A stretch of DNA of 64,000 nt from Metabacillus malikii (GTDB lineage: Bacteria > Bacillota > Bacilli > Bacillales > Bacillaceae): contig NZ_JAUSUD010000004.1 of the NCBI RefSeq assembly GCF_030813355.1, positions 212,954 through 276,953 on the forward strand, read 5' to 3'. The notes under the pieces were generated by a model. It worked only from the letters and a program-made list of their open reading frames with translations. It did no database searches and was not told the DNA's origin. Shown piece after piece: positions 1 to 8,344 of this stretch (the stretch's first letter is position 1; each line of letters begins with the position of its first letter). The translations under genes were made by a program, and so were the position numbers.

Positions 1-105
1 TTTGCTAAATGAATTTAACAAAATCACACTAAAGATTAGTTTTATTGTTATGTTCGAGAAGAACGCTAATATTATATTGCTTTTTTATTATATTGTTGTC
101 TTACA

Positions 106-134
106 TTGACTCATTAATGAATTTTGAATATCGT
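106..134 (+). promoter_or_regulatory. Possible sigma-A promoter for the 210 lipoprotein gene
   Basis: TTGACT (106-111) and TATCGT (129-134) are separated by 17 bases and lie about 75 bases before the lipoprotein start. The -35 box is good and the -10 box is weak, so this is only a candidate. Confidence 0.35.
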
Positions 135-209
135 ACCCCCTATCTCTAATAAAAATGGTCGCCTCGGTAACGATATAAAGAAACGATTTTATTGGATAAG
201 GAGTAGATC

Positions 210-1235
210 ATGAGAAATAGAATACTTTTTTGTTTCTTATTAGTAATGCTCATCATAACTGGGTGTGGAGGAAAATCTCAAAATGAAATGGATAAGCAAG
301 AACGGAAAAAGGCTGAACAGCAAGAGAAAAAAATAGAAAAGGAAAACGCACAGATGCAGATTCATGCTGCAATGATTACTGCATTTGGAAATGACGGGTA
401 TGAATATTTACAAGCAAGGGATGAGCTGATCACGATTATAGGTGCAAAAAATGTTGGATTTGATTTGGCGTTTGCTGGTGACAAATCGGAAGAGCAAAAG
501 CTAACCCAAGCCTTGCAAATGGCACATGATAAGGAGAGCTTTGCACAACATGGACTTCTACTAGAAGCACCATCAGAGATGCATGATCTGTATGCCGAGA
601 CAAAAAGGGCGTTTCAGCTCTTTTCGAATGGAGCAGCATCTATTATATATGGAACGGAAAATTTTGATATTGACCAAGTTCATTCAGGATATGCGGAAAT
701 TGATGACGGGATGAGGATTATTAGAAATTTGAACGAATCACATCCTGTTTTATTAGAATATCGCAAACTTCAATCGATGGATGTTCACGAGCGGGCTACT
801 GAAAAGAGGAAACAATCGAAAGTAGTGAGGCCTAAACATTTTAATGTTTATGAAAATGAAAGATTTAATTATAGGCTCGCCTACCCGCCTACATGGCCAA
901 ATGGTGTTGAATCTGGAAATGGCGATGGGATGCCTTTATATGAAGCTGATGGTAACCATATCTTCGTGTACGCATCAAACTATGACCCAGCCTCTGTATA
1001 CACGCCTGATTTACAAGCTTACACACTGATAACATTATATAATGGCGAGACAGCTTATTATTATGAGGAAGATGTAAGTGGAATTGTAACGTTTGAGATG
1101 GTTTATTTAGGTATGAATTCGGTCCAATATACCATTCATGGTGAAGTTGACTCTGACTATTTTCAGGAAAACAGAGAAATAATTATGCAAGTCATAAGAA
1201 GTTTTGAGGATATGACTGAGGGTGAAGGTTCATGA
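210..1235 (+). CDS. Secreted lipoprotein with PsbP-like C-terminal region
   Basis: A 341-residue exported lipoprotein. A basic N-terminus, a hydrophobic stretch and the lipobox IITGC put the lipidated cysteine at residue 19. It is followed by a charged Lys/Glu-rich coiled-coil segment (about 25-50). Residues about 210-335 (start FNVYENERFNYRLAYPPTW) resemble the compact domain seen in many Bacillus lipoproteins and PsbP-like proteins. The start is set by the AAGGAG ribosome site 8 bases upstream. It is transcribed opposite to its right-hand neighbours and is probably monocistronic. Substrate or partner is unknown. Confidence 0.85.
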   Translation: MRNRILFCFLLVMLIITGCGGKSQNEMDKQERKKAEQQEKKIEKENAQMQIHAAMITAFGNDGYEYLQARDELITIIGAKNVGFDLAFAGDKSEEQKLTQALQMAHDKESFAQHGLLLEAPSEMHDLYAETKRAFQLFSNGAASIIYGTENFDIDQVHSGYAEIDDGMRIIRNLNESHPVLLEYRKLQSMDVHERATEKRKQSKVVRPKHFNVYENERFNYRLAYPPTWPNGVESGNGDGMPLYEADGNHIFVYASNYDPASVYTPDLQAYTLITLYNGETAYYYEEDVSGIVTFEMVYLGMNSVQYTIHGEVDSDYFQENREIIMQVIRSFEDMTEGEGS

Positions 1236-1258
1236 AGCGATTGAATGTACGGTTTCTT

Positions 1259-1369
1259 CTATTCTAGGGCACTTGATTGTGGTATTTCGTGTTTATATGC
1301 TTCGAATGCTTTATTCATTAATCGAGTGAATGATTTCGTGTCAGATTCGTCGGCGAACCTAATATTCAA
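1259..1369 (-). pseudogene. N-terminal remnant of a GNAT acetyltransferase
   Basis: A 36-codon frame with a TTG start behind a strong AAAAGGAGG site. It reads NIRFADESDTKSF...EIPQSSALE, like the first helix region of GNAT proteins that carry an EIPPSSALEE motif, and then stops at TAG. The acetyl-CoA-binding domain is absent. It is therefore a gene whose start signals survive while the body is lost. The family call is from recall of the motif. Confidence 0.55.
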
Positions 1370-1436
1370 GGTAGTTCCTCCTTTTGGTTATAATAAATTG
1401 TATCGATAAGTTATATTTTAATTGTTTGCAAAAAGA

Positions 1437-1480
1437 AAGATGCGTTAGAGCTTTTTATAGATAGCTCTAATGCATCTTTC
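1437..1480. terminator. Bidirectional hairpin terminator
   Basis: Arms GAAAGATGCGTTAGAGCT and AGCTCTAATGCATCTTTC form a stem of about 18 bp with one mismatch. It is flanked by A-rich and T-rich tracts on either side. It lies downstream of opuABC (minus) and of the GNAT remnant's promoter side. Confidence 0.75.
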
Positions 1481-1489
1481 TCCTTTTTT

Positions 1490-1544
1490 GAAGCAGGAGA
1501 ACCGTCCCCGTGCTTCGGAAGCGGAAGAACCGTCCCTCTGCTTC
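1490..1544. repeat. Two tandem copies of the 29-bp dispersed palindrome
   Basis: Two back-to-back units at 1490-1516 and 1517-1544, both with GAACCGTCCC at the centre and GAAGC/GCTTC ends. They begin 9 bases after the opuABC stop. A further partial GAAGCAGAGG sits between them and the stop. This is the same family seen at 26683, 51152, 53339, 56257, 60996, 61803 and 62361. Confidence 0.85.
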
Positions 1545-1553
1545 ACCTCTGCT

Positions 1554-3284
1554 TCATTGTAAGTCTTCGATTGAGTTGATTTCGACGTATTTTGGGACGA
1601 CGAGGCCGTTTTTGGTGCCGTGGAGGTTGCGTCCAAGGTCTTGGAAATCGTTTTTATACGTATTGTAGTATTCTTGGTGTGTTGTTGGTAACCATGCTCC
1701 TACCATGCCATCCGCACTACCGTTGGCTACACCTGCAAACATTGGACCGACTTCGACTTGGCTTAGGGTGACGTTATAGCCATGCTCTTGAAGAACTTTA
1801 CCAACTACATAGGTACTGGCAATTTCAGAATCCCAAGCTACGAAAACAAGCTTTATTTGTTCTCCATTTCCTGACTGTGCACCTTTTGTCCATTCTGCCA
1901 CTTTTACTTCATTTGCGTTTACCCAGTTTTCTGCTGCATCCGTCGGGTCTGTACCATTTGCGATATCGACCATGACTTCTTCCATATCACTCGGTTCCCA
2001 TGTAAACTGATCAAGAATTTTATATGCACCGGGTACATCCTTTTCGAGTCCTTTTCTTACGACTGTATGGATATCTTCAGCACCACCAAAGGAGCCTTTC
2101 GGGTCTTCGAGATATTTTAAATCAAAGGATGAGAACATCCAATGTGGTGTCCAGCCTGTAATAATAATTGGTTCTTCATTGTTATATGCTTTCTGAAGTT
2201 CAGCTACCATTGCTGCTGACGATCCTTCTACTAATGTCCAATCATCTAAATCGTACTCTTCAATTGCGGTACTTGTCAGCTCCATTAAACCTGCTCCAGG
2301 TTCAATGCCTATAATTCGATGATTTGTTGCGGCTGCAATTTCACTCATATTTTCATTCTGAGCATTATTGTTTTTTGGAAGTGAAACTGCTATTGCAGTG
2401 CCGACTATTAGTAAAGCTAAAATTGAGAAAGCGATTTTGGGTTGAAGTTTATTTGCATATGCCGGTTTTCGTAGGTTTTGTGTGATACGGTCCAGGATAA
2501 TCGCGATGATGACGATTGATAATCCAGCTTCAAAGCCTTGTCCTACGTCAATTTGGCTAACCGCGCGATAAACGTCTGCCCCTAGACCAGGTGCCCCTAC
2601 CAATGATGCTGTTACGACCATTGATAAAGCGAGCATAATACTTTGGTTGACACCTGCCATTATTGTCGGCGTTGCTAAAGGTAATTGGACTTTGAACAGT
2701 TTTTGACTTGTTGTTGAACCGAACGCATTTGCTGCTTCGATTAAATCTTTCGGTACTTTTTGGATACCAAGATTTGTCATCCTAATTGTCGGTGCTATTG
2801 CAAAGATAAAAGATGCAATAATTCCAGGGACTACGCCTATTCCAAAAAATAATATCGCAGGAATTAAATAGACAAAGGCAGGCATTGTTTGCATAAAGTC
2901 TAAAACAGGTGTTAGGATACTTTGGACAGTTTTTCGTTGGGCACACCAAATTCCGAGTGGAATACCAATAATAACTGTGAGCAAACCTGACAATAAAACG
3001 ATAGCAATTGTTTGTATACTTGAGTCCCAATAACCGAGATTGTCGATTAATAGTAAGCTAATTAGTGTAAATATGCCTAATGGCCATCTGCTTGTATAGA
3101 TGATTAAAAGAGTCAAAAGAATAATTAGGACGATAGGAGGACCTACACTTAATACATTCACGATTAAATCTAATAGGCCATCGATGATATTCGTGATTAA
3201 TGTAAATAGTCCAGCCCAGGCTATCGTTAACCAGGCAACAAACGAATCAACCCATTCCCCTAATGGTATTTTTGGAATATCCAT
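1554..3284 (-). CDS. opuABC: Glycine betaine ABC transporter, permease fused to substrate-binding protein
   Basis: A 576-residue fusion for osmoprotectant uptake. Residues 1-290 are the permease, with about seven membrane segments and the cytoplasmic EAA loop (EAANAFGSTTSQKLFKVQLP). After one more anchor (about 293-312) follows an OpuAC-type binding domain that keeps the three tryptophan motifs GWTPHW, VAWDSE and AWLPTT forming the betaine cage. The half order matches B. subtilis OpuAC, but there it is a separate lipoprotein; the fused form recalls Lactococcus OpuABC. The start chosen is the ATG at 3284, one base after the ATPase stop and 7 bases from GAGG, not the upstream in-frame ATG. Confidence 0.92.
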   Translation of the reverse strand: MDIPKIPLGEWVDSFVAWLTIAWAGLFTLITNIIDGLLDLIVNVLSVGPPIVLIILLTLLIIYTSRWPLGIFTLISLLLIDNLGYWDSSIQTIAIVLLSGLLTVIIGIPLGIWCAQRKTVQSILTPVLDFMQTMPAFVYLIPAILFFGIGVVPGIIASFIFAIAPTIRMTNLGIQKVPKDLIEAANAFGSTTSQKLFKVQLPLATPTIMAGVNQSIMLALSMVVTASLVGAPGLGADVYRAVSQIDVGQGFEAGLSIVIIAIILDRITQNLRKPAYANKLQPKIAFSILALLIVGTAIAVSLPKNNNAQNENMSEIAAATNHRIIGIEPGAGLMELTSTAIEEYDLDDWTLVEGSSAAMVAELQKAYNNEEPIIITGWTPHWMFSSFDLKYLEDPKGSFGGAEDIHTVVRKGLEKDVPGAYKILDQFTWEPSDMEEVMVDIANGTDPTDAAENWVNANEVKVAEWTKGAQSGNGEQIKLVFVAWDSEIASTYVVGKVLQEHGYNVTLSQVEVGPMFAGVANGSADGMVGAWLPTTHQEYYNTYKNDFQDLGRNLHGTKNGLVVPKYVEINSIEDLQ

Positions 3285-3285
3285 G

Positions 3286-4494
3286 TCATTCCTCACTCTC
3301 CAAATCATTCAAAGAATCTTTATTCCCAGATAATGCAGCAATGACAGCTCCACGTATGACGATTCCTTTGAATCGCTTATTTTCGTCTACAACAGATATT
3401 GGCAGACTTGACGTAGAAATTTCTTCCATCAGGTCTGTGAGTAATGTATCCTCTGAGACCGTTGGGATATTTGTTGTCATCGCTTCAGCTATTGGTTTAT
3501 TTTGATTGATTGCTTCACGTGCTTGTTCAGCTGTAAGTGCTCCTAATAATGTATTTTTACGGTCAACAATAAAGATGCTAGAATAGCCTTGATTACGCAT
3601 AATTTCCAAGGCAACCCTCGGTCCTCGGTCGATGCTGATCTTTTCACCGCGTTTCATGACATGTGAGGCGGTGATGACTTTCGATAAGTCGACATCCTCT
3701 ACAAACTTCTCAACAAATTCATTAGCAGGATTAATCATAATCTCTTCTGGTGTACCTAATTGAATGACACTGCCATCTTTCATGAGGGCAATGCGATCTC
3801 CAATGCGCAGTGCTTCATCTAGGTCATGGGTAATAAAAATAATTGTCTTTTTGTATTGTTCTTGGATACCAATTAGTTCATCTTGCATGTCTTTGCGAAT
3901 TAATGGGTCCAATGCGCTGAAGGCTTCATCCATTAAAATAATATCCGTATCACTTGCAAGAGCTCTAGCAAGTCCAACCCTTTGCTGCATACCACCGCTC
4001 AGTTGTGATGGGTATTGATGTTCATATCCTTTGAGTCCAACAGCTTCTAACGCTTGCAGCGCTTTTTCACGACGTTCCTCTGCAGCAACTTTCTTAATTT
4101 CAAGACCGAATTCTGCGTTTTCTAAAATCGTTTTATGTGGGAATAAAGCAAAATTTTGAAACACCATACTAATTCGTTTTTGTCGTGTTTCCCGTAATCT
4201 TGCTGGATTCATTTTTACAATATCTTCGTTTTTAATGAGGATTTCTCCAATAGTAGGGTCGATTAATCTGTTGAACATTCGTATTAACGTTGACTTACCG
4301 CTACCTGATAGACCCATAATCACGAAAATTTCACTGGGGTAAATTTTAAAACTGACATTATTAACGCCAACTGTAAGTCCTGTCTCTTTCAATATTTCCT
4401 TTTTTGATTTACCTTGTTTTAATAAATCAATGGCAGCTTTTGGAGATTTACCAAATATTTTCGAGACATTCCTGACCTCTACGTACGGCTCCAT
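3286..4494 (-). CDS. opuAA: Glycine betaine/proline ABC transporter ATPase with CBS domains
   Basis: A 402-residue ATPase that powers the adjacent OpuABC permease. Walker A GLSGSGKST (61-69), signature LSGGMQQR (165-172), Walker B IILMDE (185-190) and switch histidine in ITHD (about 223) are intact. Residues about 280-395 are tandem CBS domains, which in OpuA-type transporters sense ionic strength. The start is preceded by GAGGTGA 8 bases upstream. It is the first gene of a two-gene operon with a 1-base gap. Confidence 0.95.
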   Translation of the reverse strand: MEPYVEVRNVSKIFGKSPKAAIDLLKQGKSKKEILKETGLTVGVNNVSFKIYPSEIFVIMGLSGSGKSTLIRMFNRLIDPTIGEILIKNEDIVKMNPARLRETRQKRISMVFQNFALFPHKTILENAEFGLEIKKVAAEERREKALQALEAVGLKGYEHQYPSQLSGGMQQRVGLARALASDTDIILMDEAFSALDPLIRKDMQDELIGIQEQYKKTIIFITHDLDEALRIGDRIALMKDGSVIQLGTPEEIMINPANEFVEKFVEDVDLSKVITASHVMKRGEKISIDRGPRVALEIMRNQGYSSIFIVDRKNTLLGALTAEQAREAINQNKPIAEAMTTNIPTVSEDTLLTDLMEEISTSSLPISVVDENKRFKGIVIRGAVIAALSGNKDSLNDLESEE

Positions 4495-4887
4495 TCGTTC
4501 ATCACCTCAATTTATTAATTACCTATTGCCTAGTTAGTTATCCCCTTTTTGTATGCTGGTATGAAAGGAGAAGTATTAATATTTGATTAACAGTCATCAT
4601 GTATCAAATATGTTGCATTGATATTTAACAGAAATAATAAAAGACCGATAAAACACCGGTGAAAATCATTACTTATTTCATTCAACTATTTTTGTTACCA
4701 CTCAAGTTCTTTTCGTTGCAAATCTTATACATTATCATCCTTACCTTCTGAATAGTTTCAATGTCTTTCGTAATTTTTTTAGCTAAAGATACTTTAATAA
4801 CATTGTTAGGTTATCAAACTATATACACCCTCCATCATAAATAAATTTAATAAACTTCTTTTTCTTCTCAAATCAAAAATAAAATTT
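4495..4887. other. Intergenic region upstream of opuA
   Basis: About 390 AT-rich bases with no supportable gene. A TTAATCAAATATTAA near-palindrome lies around 4579-4593 on the minus strand, within plausible promoter distance of opuAA. No convincing -35/-10 pair could be fixed by eye. Confidence 0.4.
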
Positions 4888-4918
4888 AAAAAACGCTAAC
4901 CCTTTGTGGATTAACGCG
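4888..4918 (-). terminator. Rho-independent terminator of the 4923 gene
   Basis: On the minus strand CGTTAATCC-ACAAAG-GGTTAGCG forms a stem with two G-U pairs and is followed by six Ts. It lies 5 bases after the stop of the membrane protein gene. Confidence 0.8.
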
Positions 4919-4922
4919 CTTG

Positions 4923-5510
4923 TTACTTATGATATAAACTCCATTTTTTTGTTTTAAGTAAATATAGAAAAATATCTGTTATCCATTTCGAATATAGAGC
5001 AATTACAGCATATCCACCAAGAAGGATGAGAAAGTTTTCATTACCACCAAAACGAAATAGTCCAAAGCCTAATAATAGTGGTTTAAGAAAGAAAGAAAAG
5101 GCTAAACAAAGTAGTAGTGCCCATAGATAATAATTTTTCCCTTTATTAATGGTGTACTGGTATACAAGTATAAACGAGACAGGAACTAAGGAAGAATCAA
5201 GGGAAATATTAGATGGAAGTACCGGGTAAATTTTATAAGGGTACATCCATGTTCCTTTTAATACTCCTATCGAATCCAGAACAGCCATTGATAAATGGAC
5301 ACTGTATCCGAAGAAGCCTAATTGAAATATTTTATTTCTATCTATAAATAGGATCAAAATGATAAGTGGCAGCAAAAGCATTGTAAGAACCACCCAAAAT
5401 TGCCATGTACCAACGTGTGAATAATCTTGCCAATATTGTAACCATCTATCTGTTTGGGCTATTTCCCCTTTTCGAAGTTCCTCAAGTAATTTTACTTGGT
5501 TTTCATCCAT
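4923..5510 (-). CDS. Multi-pass membrane protein, CBO0543-like
   Basis: A 195-residue integral membrane protein. A polar N-terminal helix (1-33) is followed by about five hydrophobic segments. The WMYPYKIYPVLP stretch after the second or third segment resembles the CBO0543 family of Firmicute membrane proteins, whose function is unknown. Own terminator at 4888-4918; upstream sequence is shared with the divergent ABC-F leader region. Assignment is from motif recall only. Confidence 0.7.
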   Translation of the reverse strand: MDENQVKLLEELRKGEIAQTDRWLQYWQDYSHVGTWQFWVVLTMLLLPLIILILFIDRNKIFQLGFFGYSVHLSMAVLDSIGVLKGTWMYPYKIYPVLPSNISLDSSLVPVSFILVYQYTINKGKNYYLWALLLCLAFSFFLKPLLLGFGLFRFGGNENFLILLGGYAVIALYSKWITDIFLYLLKTKKWSLYHK

Positions 5511-5641
5511 GTTGTTCCCTCCAATTACTGTTAGTATTTTCTAGTTTATGGTATTTATACTGTACGTAAATAAATGAATTCACTTCGCAGATGTAATGCA
5601 AAGATTCCCCTTTTAACATTTGCATCATTTAAAAAAATCCT

Positions 5642-5670
5642 TTGACAATTTACAATTGGAAAAATATACT
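5642..5670 (+). promoter_or_regulatory. Sigma-A promoter of the ABC-F gene
   Basis: A consensus TTGACA (5642-5647), a 17-base spacer and TATACT (5665-5670). The predicted transcript starts near 5677 and carries a leader of about 296 bases before the ABC-F start codon. Confidence 0.85.
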
Positions 5671-5748
5671 GAAAATGTAAGTTATTTTAGGAAAGGTACG
5701 GTGCTAGGTACATGTGGAATTAATCTTATTTGAAAGGGTATCACTCAT

Positions 5749-5859
5749 ATGAATCGAAAAATGAGAACCTGGAGAATGGGATTAGTCTGTCCAAATTACC
5801 TTTCATTAAGTGCCGATTACGCTACTCGTTTACTTTACTTCTTTCGTGATTGTATTTGA
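5749..5859 (+). CDS. Leader peptide upstream of the ABC-F gene
   Basis: A 36-codon ORF (starts MNRKMRTWRMGLV, ends FFRDCI) with an AAAGGG site about 10 bases before its ATG. It lies between the promoter and the attenuator hairpin. Codons 7-9 (Thr-Trp-Arg) contain the segment that can pair with the terminator arm, so ribosome position on this ORF would decide whether the terminator forms. No known resistance-leader stalling motif could be matched with certainty. Confidence 0.65.
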   Translation: MNRKMRTWRMGLVCPNYLSLSADYATRLLYFFRDCI

Positions 5860-5906
5860 ACGTAGCAAATAACGTCTGCATTTTATTTGAATTTGGATAA
5901 AACTCT

Positions 5907-5933
5907 CCTCTCCAGGATTCTGGAGAGGTTTTT
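5907..5933 (+). terminator. Attenuator terminator in front of ABC-F
   Basis: A perfect 9-bp stem CCTCTCCAG / CTGGAGAGG with a 4-base GATT loop, followed by a run of five Ts. It sits 48 bases after the leader ORF stop and 39 bases before the ABC-F start, so it acts as a conditional terminator. Confidence 0.88.
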
Positions 5934-5972
5934 CTGTTTATGGCCTCTCCCATTACTAGAAGAGGTGTTAGT

Positions 5973-7700
5973 ATGAAAACTGTTATACAAGTTAAGGATA
6001 TTCGAAAAAGCTATCGTGAACGCGATATTCTAAAGGACGTAAGCTTCGACATTCGACATGGTGAAAAAATTGGTCTCGTTGGCTTAAATGGTGCCGGAAA
6101 AACGACACTTATTAACATTTTGTTGAACCTTAAAGAACCAGATAATGGCTCTGTGACGATGTGGCCACCTGATGTAAAGATCGGGTATCTACCTCAATCA
6201 ACAGATAATATGCTGTATGTTGAATATGAAAATATACACTTTGAAGAGAAGCTACTAGAATCGAGCAAAAAACTAGGTTTACAAAAGGAGATTTTTACCA
6301 TCGAAAAGCAGACTGTCTTAAGTGGTGGAGAAAAGCTCAAAATGTCTCTTGCGAAAATATGGTCTGAATCACCTGAGGTGTTAATATTAGATGAACCGAC
6401 AAACCATTTAGATATGCAAGGAGTCAATTGGCTTGTTGAGGAAGTTAATGAATTTGGTGGTGCTGCGATTATCATTTCACATGATCGCTATTTTTTAGAC
6501 CAAACCGCAACAAAAATTTTTGAACTTGAGGCTGGTCAACTTAACGTTTTCGATGGAAATTACAGTTTCTATCATGACGAAAAACAAAGAATATTAGAAC
6601 ACCAAAAATGGGAATATGAAAAACAAAAGCGCAAAGTTGAAATGATTGAGAATCAAATTACGACATTGAAAAATTGGTCGGCTAAGGCACATCGTGAGGC
6701 TGGTAAAGGTGGTTCAAGCGCTGAAAATCGGCAATTAGGTTTACGTGAATTTGAACGGAAGAAGGCTAAGAAGAAAGATAACCAAATTAAGTCGAAGATT
6801 AAACGTTTAAATCTTGAATTAGCAGAGCGTGATATGAAAAAGCCAAAGGAAGAAAAGCCTGTTTCGTTTCAATTTGAAAGTGCGCATAAGCGTGGTAAAA
6901 GGATTCTTGAAGCGAAGGACATAAAAAAGCAGTTTGGCAACAGAGTACTGTTTCAAGATAGTAATTTTTTTATTAAATATGGCGAGAGAGTTGGATTACT
7001 TGGAGCAAACGGATCAGGGAAAACAACCTTTTTAAACGTGTTACTAGAAAAAGAAGCATTAACGAAAGGCTCTCTTTGGGTTAGTGATTCCATAAAAATT
7101 GCTTATCTATCTCAAGATGTTAATGACCTTGCAAATGAGCAAACTCCTTTGCAATATTTAATGCTCGAAAACCGTCAGCAAGAGACATTGGCAAGAACGA
7201 TGATTGCTAATATGGGCTTTGAGAGAGACATTCTTGATAAGCAAATGACACAGTTAAGCCTTGGTGAACGGACTCGTATTAAACTAATTGGCATGATTCT
7301 TAAGGAATACGATGTATTAATTTTAGACGAACCGACAAACCACCTCGATTTACCGAGCCGAGAAGAGCTCGAGCGAACACTTTGTCATTATACTGGAACT
7401 TTACTTATTGTATCCCATGATCGCTATTTGATTGAGAAGCTATGCACAAAGTTACTAATGATTGATAATAACAAAATAAATCAAATTGATATGGGTTTAC
7501 GGGAATATGAAGAACGACGGGAGTTCAATAACAATGAGGTAGCGAATCAAACTAAAGAAGAAATTACACTCATTGAAACAAAAATAGCTGAGCTGTTAGG
7601 GAAAATCAGCTTATTGAAATCTGGTACTGACGAGTATAAGCAAGTTGACGAAGAGCTAATTGTTTATATGAATTTAAAGCGGAATTTAACAATGGAATAA
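5973..7700 (+). CDS. ARE ABC-F ribosomal protection protein, VmlR/Vga-like
   Basis: A 575-residue soluble tandem ATPase without membrane segments. It has Walker A GLNGAGKTT (37-45) and GANGSGKTT in the second half, LSGGEK and LSLGER signatures, and two LILDEPTNHLD Walker B/D-loop motifs. The long linker containing LKNWSAKAHREAGKGG and an Arg/Lys-rich helix closely recalls B. subtilis VmlR, which displaces lincosamides, streptogramin A and pleuromutilins from the ribosome. The start is the ATG 5 bases after AGAGGTG; an upstream in-frame ATG at 5940 lies inside the terminator T-run. The attenuator supports an antibiotic-inducible role. Drug spectrum is inferred. Confidence 0.9.
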   Translation: MKTVIQVKDIRKSYRERDILKDVSFDIRHGEKIGLVGLNGAGKTTLINILLNLKEPDNGSVTMWPPDVKIGYLPQSTDNMLYVEYENIHFEEKLLESSKKLGLQKEIFTIEKQTVLSGGEKLKMSLAKIWSESPEVLILDEPTNHLDMQGVNWLVEEVNEFGGAAIIISHDRYFLDQTATKIFELEAGQLNVFDGNYSFYHDEKQRILEHQKWEYEKQKRKVEMIENQITTLKNWSAKAHREAGKGGSSAENRQLGLREFERKKAKKKDNQIKSKIKRLNLELAERDMKKPKEEKPVSFQFESAHKRGKRILEAKDIKKQFGNRVLFQDSNFFIKYGERVGLLGANGSGKTTFLNVLLEKEALTKGSLWVSDSIKIAYLSQDVNDLANEQTPLQYLMLENRQQETLARTMIANMGFERDILDKQMTQLSLGERTRIKLIGMILKEYDVLILDEPTNHLDLPSREELERTLCHYTGTLLIVSHDRYLIEKLCTKLLMIDNNKINQIDMGLREYEERREFNNNEVANQTKEEITLIETKIAELLGKISLLKSGTDEYKQVDEELIVYMNLKRNLTME

Positions 7701-7850
7701 ACGCTTATGTAAAACATACAATGCACTGATAATTATTGTGTTGAGTAAGTTATAAGCGGAGAACTAGATACTACGGGTAAGCAATTAGTTTTATAAGATA
7801 AATATCGAAAGAATGATAAAAAGCTAAATCAGCTACTTCATAAAGTTAGA

Positions 7851-7881
7851 GACCATCATTTTGCAAGTGATGGTCTTTTCT
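7851..7881 (+). terminator. Terminator downstream of ABC-F
   Basis: GACCATCA and TGATGGTC form an 8-bp stem with a 9-base loop, followed by TTTTCTTT. It lies 150 bases after the ABC-F stop; the intervening sequence shows no gene. Confidence 0.85.
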
Positions 7882-7909
7882 TTCATACCCCTTCTATGAC
7901 AGTCAATTT

Positions 7910-8290
7910 CTACTCATTCCATTCACTTGGTAATTGAATGATGACATATTTTGACGTCCACATTTCTGTCGAAGCAATAATTTACTGTTCTCCTTTTTTG
8001 AAAAAATAGCCACTTCCCTCTTGACCTTGAAACACCCATCCATTTTCATTCATCAACATTTTCAAATTTTTGTAACCTTGTCCTTTTTCCTTTCTTGTCA
8101 TAAACCATTCATAACCATTTTCTTCAGTTAGTTTCACTATACTTTCTGTTGAATCATTGATAGTTGCTAATGCTGATCTTTTGCTTATCGATTTGACAGG
8201 TAATGTAGGGTAATAAGCCTTACTAATGAATAAAGAAAATCCTATTATTAAAATGAACAAACAGCTTATACTGATTAGCCACCGCTTCAT
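7910..8290 (-). pseudogene. Membrane-anchored small protein interrupted by in-frame TAA
   Basis: The first 102 codons (stop TAA 7982-7984) encode a signal anchor (residues 4-25) and an extracytoplasmic part ending GSGYFFKKGEQ. After the TAA the same frame continues without interruption for 23 codons, IIASTEMWTSKYV...PSEWNE, to TAG at 7910. The continuation looks like the natural end of this protein type (a YFF...MWT..Y arrangement). I read it as a 126-residue gene cut by one nonsense codon. A 102-residue product may still be made. The start has a GGAGG site 5 bases upstream. Confidence 0.6.
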
Positions 8291-8344
8291 ATTTCCTCCA
8301 GAGCACTGATTTCTTCAAAGGTTGACAGCTATGTTCAACTTAGG

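Larger units (their letters stand above)
5677..5972 (+). promoter_or_regulatory. Ribosome-mediated attenuator leader of the ABC-F gene
   Basis: A long 5' leader holding a leader ORF (5749-5859), a terminator (5907-5933) and competing segments. CCTGGAGA inside the leader ORF (5768-5775) is exactly complementary to the terminator's left arm TCTCCAGG (5909-5916). CCTCTCC at 5944-5950 can pair with the terminator's right arm GGAGAGG (5922-5928), or its first five bases with AGAGG of the ribosome site (5961-5965). This architecture matches antibiotic-responsive attenuation known for vmlR and other ARE ABC-F genes. The exact switching order is inferred. Confidence 0.8.
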
